Assembly (NCBI GenBank): GCA_003131945.1
Contig: PKWD01000474.1
Location: 6,792 to 14,299 of the forward strand
From: Acidimicrobiaceae bacterium
GTDB taxonomy: Bacteria > Actinomycetota > Acidimicrobiia > Acidimicrobiales > UBA8190
DNA: 7,508 bases
Reading direction: 5' to 3'
Below the pieces are notes generated by a model. The model was not told the DNA's origin, did no database searches, and saw only the letters and a list, made by a program, of their open reading frames with translations. This document shows, piece after piece, positions 4,430 to 7,508 of this stretch. A program made the translations under genes and the position numbers. Numbering within the stretch: the first letter of the stretch is position 1; every line of letters begins with the position of its first letter.

Positions 4430-6411
4430 TGCGGGTTGCTCGTGCTCGAGAAGAGAGCGAGACCGGCGTCGTCCTCATCATCGTGGCTTGCGCCATGGTG
4501 GTGCTGATCGGAATGTTGGCCATTGCCATCGACGCCAGTTATGGGTTCGTCCAGAATCGCCGGGCTCAGAACGCCAGCGACTTCGCTGCCTTTGCCGCCG
4601 CTCAGCAGCTCAACAACTCCGCCGCCTGCAACGGGACGAGTGCACCACCGACCATGCAGCAGATCGACACGATCGTCCAGACTCTTGTCGACGAAAATGA
4701 CCTCGGCATCGGAAGCGCCTGGAGCGGTCAATTCCTGGATAAGAACGGGACGCCGATCACGGACCCTGTCACCAACAAGCCCTGGACCTTCACCGCCAGC
4801 AGTGCCCCCTCGAACACTCCTCCGGCCGGTGCCTGTGGAGTGGATCTCAGCGCCACCCCCACCTGGAAGCCATTCTTCGCCGGGATCTTCGGTATTCACC
4901 AATTGGGCGGTTTCGCCAAGGGCTCTGTGGCGCCCACCGCCACCACAGGTCCCTCCATTGGCATCGTGGCCCTCAACAAATCGGGCCCGCACGAGATCCT
5001 CGGTGGTGGCACCGGTGAGTTCGTCGTCTCGGGGGACATCTTCCTCAACACGGCGGTGACGAACCAGCCGTGGACCGGTTCGTACGTGGACCCCACGACG
5101 ATGGCCAGTTGGGCATGGGATGACGCCATCGACGCCAAGACCAGCAGCAACCTTTATGTCTACGGCACGATCCACAGCAACAACGGCACGTACAATGGTA
5201 ATCCCCTGTGGCCCCTCGACACCTGCTTCTCGCCATCGGTTTTCGGAGATGGCAATCCTTTAAGTTCGTCCCAACAGCAGTACCAGAGCGGTGACCCGAA
5301 CGCCCCGGGAAGCCAGTTGCCCTCTCAACAGATGACCTGTTCGGAGTACGGCGGATCGGTGACCATCGCCTACGACAACATCGACCCCACCGTGGCGCAG
5401 ATCGACGACCCCCTGCAGGCCACCAACGCGCCCCCGAACCCGCTGAACAGCACCACCAACATCGCCTGCCCGGGGTCGGCCGGTACCCAGGTCTTCAGCA
5501 GCACCCCCGCCGCCGATGTCAACGGGCTGACCACGCTGATGCCGGGCGAATACCAGAACCCCGTCGAGCTCACCGGAAGTGCCACCTTTTCCGACTGTGG
5601 CAACGGATACCCGGGGATCTACCGTTTCGACCAGGGTCTGTGGATCAACCCGGGACTGGGCGACACGGTGACGGGAAACAACGTCGTCATCGCCACCCAG
5701 GCGCCCTACCCGGTGGCCGGCAACGTCCCCGGTACGGGTTCGGGGGCCGCCTTCGTGGCCAGCCCAGGTGGAGGTAACGGCGCGCCGTGCCTGCTGCCGA
5801 CCACGCTGACCAGCGGACCGAGCGGGCACGGCACCCCCGAGCCCGAGACGTCGGGATCTGCGTGCGACGGAACCAGCCCCCCGACAAACGGCGTCATCGC
5901 CTACGGTGACTCGACCTTCGTTCCCGACGCCACCATGAGCGGAACGGGGAACAACTTCTCGCTCATCGTCGGCGGCGCGTCGGGCGATCAGGTGACCCTG
6001 ACCGGTCCCACCACCGGGGCCTACGCCGGGACCAACGGCAAACCCGGCGTCGTTCTCTACCAGGACCCGGGCACAGTGGCCAACTACGGCTTCGACGCCG
6101 AGGCCGGTGACGCCGCCACCATCGCCATCAACGGTGTCGTGTACAACGCGTCGCTGCCGGGCTACGGGGCCAGCGCCCCCCTCGACTACTGGGACGGAGT
6201 AGGCGGTGGCATCCCCTTCTACGCCGGCGGCACCCTCCAGACCGGCTTCGGAGCCGGCTGGACCAACGGACCGATGCAGTCCGCTGGATCGGTGACTCTC
6301 GACGGCACCGCCATCGTCGACGACTTCAACACCGACGGGGCCACCGACATCACGATTCTCGGTGAGCCGTACACGTTGCCCGGCGCCACCAACCTGTCAC
6401 TCATCGGATGA
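4426..6411 (+). CDS. tadG: TadG-like Tad pilus protein, 661 residues, large extracytoplasmic region
   Basis: The N-terminus matches the TadE/G-like anchor of Tad loci: SETG (11-14), a hydrophobic helix (15-36) and the QNRRAQNASDFAAFAAAQQL block (43-62), which corresponds to the family's usual RRxQxAADAAALAGA. Unlike the two TadE proteins, there is no Glu five residues after the Gly, so pilin-like cleavage is doubtful. The remaining ~600 residues are predicted outside the membrane and are rich in Gly, Thr, Asn and Pro. They include PGEYQNPVELTG (373-384), PGIYRFDQGLWINPG (396-410) and GVVLYQDPG (541-549), repeated strand-turn patterns suggestive of a beta-rich stalk. Eight cysteines (68, 137, 267, 305, 348, 391, 455, 480) could form disulfides. 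No von Willebrand MIDAS motif is seen. ATG 4426 overlaps the tadE stop (GAGG at 4417-4420); ATG 4429 is one codon later. A surface or adhesive role is inference. Confidence 0.8.
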   Translation: MMRVARAREESETGVVLIIVACAMVVLIGMLAIAIDASYGFVQNRRAQNASDFAAFAAAQQLNNSAACNGTSAPPTMQQIDTIVQTLVDENDLGIGSAWSGQFLDKNGTPITDPVTNKPWTFTASSAPSNTPPAGACGVDLSATPTWKPFFAGIFGIHQLGGFAKGSVAPTATTGPSIGIVALNKSGPHEILGGGTGEFVVSGDIFLNTAVTNQPWTGSYVDPTTMASWAWDDAIDAKTSSNLYVYGTIHSNNGTYNGNPLWPLDTCFSPSVFGDGNPLSSSQQQYQSGDPNAPGSQLPSQQMTCSEYGGSVTIAYDNIDPTVAQIDDPLQATNAPPNPLNSTTNIACPGSAGTQVFSSTPAADVNGLTTLMPGEYQNPVELTGSATFSDCGNGYPGIYRFDQGLWINPGLGDTVTGNNVVIATQAPYPVAGNVPGTGSGAAFVASPGGGNGAPCLLPTTLTSGPSGHGTPEPETSGSACDGTSPPTNGVIAYGDSTFVPDATMSGTGNNFSLIVGGASGDQVTLTGPTTGAYAGTNGKPGVVLYQDPGTVANYGFDAEAGDAATIAINGVVYNASLPGYGASAPLDYWDGVGGGIPFYAGGTLQTGFGAGWTNGPMQSAGSVTLDGTAIVDDFNTDGATDITILGEPYTLPGATNLSLIG

Positions 6412-6917
6412 TGGCACCCTACGGACGCCCGCCCAGCCACCGTGGTGACGAGACGGGTGCGACTCTCGTCGAGTTCGCGCTGGTCGCCCCCGTGGTCTTC
6501 ATACTGATATTCGGTCTGATCGCGGGATGCTTTCTGGCGTACCAGAACTCCGCCATGCACAACGGTGCCACAGCAGGGTCGCGTATGGCGTCGATCGAGA
6601 CCTCGCTCGTGACGCCGGGCGCCAATGGATCTTGCGAATCCGGCCTTCCCGTCCCCATCGAAACCGCTGTCGCCCAAGCCTCGCCGCTCCTCCAGGTCAA
6701 CACCGCTCCTCTGTGCGGCACAGGCACGACCCTGACCCAGGGCCCACCTGTCAACGGCGACGTCAACATCATCGTCAACTGCGCACCGTCGTGCGCCTCC
6801 CCCACGACCGTCTCCGTCTCCCTGGCTTTGAGCACCCAGGGCCTCGTGGCGCCCATCGGTCTGACTTACAACTTGACCGCCACCAGTACCGACCCGGGAC
6901 CGGGCGTCACCCCATAA
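6408..6917 (+). CDS. tadE: TadE-like pseudopilin/pilus assembly protein (copy 2)
   Basis: 169 residues. A short hydrophilic N-terminus (1-13) is followed by DETGATLVEFALVAPVVF (14-31), the TadE signature with Gly17 as likely processing residue and Glu22 at +5, then a hydrophobic helix to about 44. The extracytoplasmic part has four cysteines (76, 103, 125, 129), including a CxxxC pair, whereas TadE copy 1 has none there. It also has a Thr/Ser/Val-rich strand-like C-terminus. The ATG at 6408 overlaps the tadG stop (ATGA), so translation is probably coupled; a second ATG follows at 6411. It closes the rightward operon. Being similar in position and signature to TadE copy 1, it could be called TadF-like; the sequence does not separate the two names. 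Confidence 0.85.
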   Translation: MMAPYGRPPSHRGDETGATLVEFALVAPVVFILIFGLIAGCFLAYQNSAMHNGATAGSRMASIETSLVTPGANGSCESGLPVPIETAVAQASPLLQVNTAPLCGTGTTLTQGPPVNGDVNIIVNCAPSCASPTTVSVSLALSTQGLVAPIGLTYNLTATSTDPGPGVTP

Positions 6918-6918
6918 C

Positions 6919-6931
6919 CCTGGTCGCCAGG
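6919..6931. terminator. Short hairpin between convergent genes
   Basis: CCTGG-TCG-CCAGG, a 5-bp stem with a 3-nt loop, lies in the 24-nt gap between the tadE2 stop (6917) and the glycosyltransferase stop (6942). Downstream in the plus direction is only CTTTG, so it would be a weak intrinsic terminator. A stronger 7-bp stem (CACCGGC/GCCGGTG, 6956-6973) lies just inside the opposing gene. The convergent gene arrangement is the main support. Confidence 0.3.
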
Positions 6932-6941
6932 CTTTGCGGTG

Positions 6942-7508
6942 TCACGGGGCACGGGCACCGGCACTCGCCGGTGACGATTGTCGTTCGCCCATCACCGATC
7001 GCAGCCACGTCCACGTGCCCCAGGCCACGAGAAGGTCACGGGCCAGGAAAGCCAGGGTGGCGCTCACTTCGAGGGGGAAGGACGGCACATAGCTGTAGTG
7101 CTGGACCGACGTTATATAGGGGATGATGACGACGTTCACGAGGGCGGCCGACAGCCAGGTGGGCCTGATCGGGTAGAGAGCCCACAGCGGCATCAACCAC
7201 ATGAGGTACTGCGGGGACAGCACCTTCCCACCGAGGACAGCCAGAGTGAGAGTGGCCAGGCACACGGCTTCTATGGGGAGCCTGTCCCGGAGCTGCGCAC
7301 GCCAGATCCACAGGCACCCGGCCGCCGCCAGGATCTCGAGCACCACGGAGATGGGGTGACCGGCGCCGTTCACCACGTTGACGTCGTGGAAACTGGAGAT
7401 CCATTGCGAATGGTGCCAGTCGACCAGCAGCGACAGACCGGCCGGAATACTCTCGACCTCGTTCGGCCGTCGCAGGTAGTAATGCAGCGGATTGAGAGCG
7501 GCGTCGGC
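6942..7508 (-). CDS. Polytopic glycosyltransferase, GT87/DUF2029-like, C-terminal 188 residues (5' end off-window)
   Basis: The frame is open from the right edge to a TGA at 6944-6942. The visible part begins ADAALNPLHYYLRRPNEVES, in which YYLRRPNEVES matches the conserved YhxxRpxqiES-type loop of GT87/DUF2029 membrane glycosyltransferases. It continues with GKVLSPQYLMWLMPL, a recognisable family segment. Four or five hydrophobic segments follow one another, and the tail (about 173-188) is hydrophilic and Ser/Ala/Arg-rich. GT-C enzymes of this group transfer sugars from polyprenyl-phosphate donors outside the membrane; characterised actinobacterial members are alpha-mannosyltransferases. The catalytic N-terminal loop is outside the window, so substrate and activity cannot be judged. 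It is convergent with the Tad operon and so not co-transcribed; a link to pilus glycosylation is only speculation. Confidence 0.75.
   Translation of the reverse strand, partial: ADAALNPLHYYLRRPNEVESIPAGLSLLVDWHHSQWISSFHDVNVVNGAGHPISVVLEILAAAGCLWIWRAQLRDRLPIEAVCLATLTLAVLGGKVLSPQYLMWLMPLWALYPIRPTWLSAALVNVVIIPYITSVQHYSYVPSFPLEVSATLAFLARDLLVAWGTWTWLRSVMGERQSSPASAGARAP

Noticed and set aside
4405..5175. Minus-strand open frame of 256 codons opposite tadG
   Set aside because: No recognisable motif, and it is antisense to the conserved N-terminal anchor of TadG.
5260..5829. Minus-strand open frame of 189 codons opposite the middle of tadG
   Set aside because: Low-complexity Arg/Gly/Val translation, no ribosome-binding site, inside a continuous coding gene.
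6527..7126. Plus-strand open frame of 199 codons overlapping tadE2 and the convergent gene
   Set aside because: Arg/His-rich shadow in another frame; it spans two genes with clear family motifs.
1..7508. CRISPR arrays, tRNA or rRNA genes, insertion sequences, attachment sites
   Set aside because: No regularly spaced repeats, cloverleaf, transposase motif or terminal inverted repeats were seen on either strand.

Overview
The window is high-GC DNA with tightly packed, overlapping genes, many GTG starts and opposing long open frames. Together with Tad-pilus proteins that look actinobacterial in composition, this suggests a member of the Actinomycetota. An Acidimicrobiia-like lineage is possible, but the sequence alone does not fix the taxon.

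Almost the whole window is one bidirectional Tad/Flp (tight adherence, type IVc) pilus locus. On the minus strand, reading leftward from a central 366-bp intergenic region, are cpaB1 (2709-1975), cpaE/tadZ (1985-711) and the first 233 codons of cpaF/tadA (701 to the left edge). The cpaF fragment is cut just after the Walker A motif. On the plus strand, reading rightward from the same region, are a second cpaB paralogue (3076-3912), a TadE-like pseudopilin (about 3896-4429), a large TadG-like protein of 661 residues (4426-6411) and a second TadE-like pseudopilin (6408-6917). Genes within each arm overlap or nearly touch (ATGA junctions at 4426-4429 and 6408-6411), so each arm is probably one transcript with translational coupling. 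A convergent minus-strand gene (7508-6942, N-terminus off-window) encodes the C-terminal part of a polytopic GT87/DUF2029-type glycosyltransferase.

Likely division of labour, by family knowledge: CpaF is the assembly ATPase. CpaE is the polar-localising ParA/MinD-like partner. The CpaB proteins are membrane-anchored SAF-domain assembly factors. TadE, TadG and TadE are the minor pseudopilins or envelope-anchored components. The major Flp pilin, TadB/TadC and the prepilin peptidase are not in this window; TadB/TadC would be expected to the left of the cpaF fragment.

The most interesting material is the divergent intergenic region (2710-3075). It holds an exact 13-bp direct repeat spaced 210 bp apart, a CRP-like partial palindrome, another inverted repeat, and a possible structured leader with mutually exclusive pairings before cpaB2. 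Also notable are the two CpaB paralogues facing away from each other, the pair of TadE genes flanking an unusually long cysteine-bearing TadG, and Thr/Ser/Pro-rich inserts in both CpaBs close to a membrane glycosyltransferase gene. I did not find a clearly new system; this looks like a recognisable Tad locus with unusual architecture.
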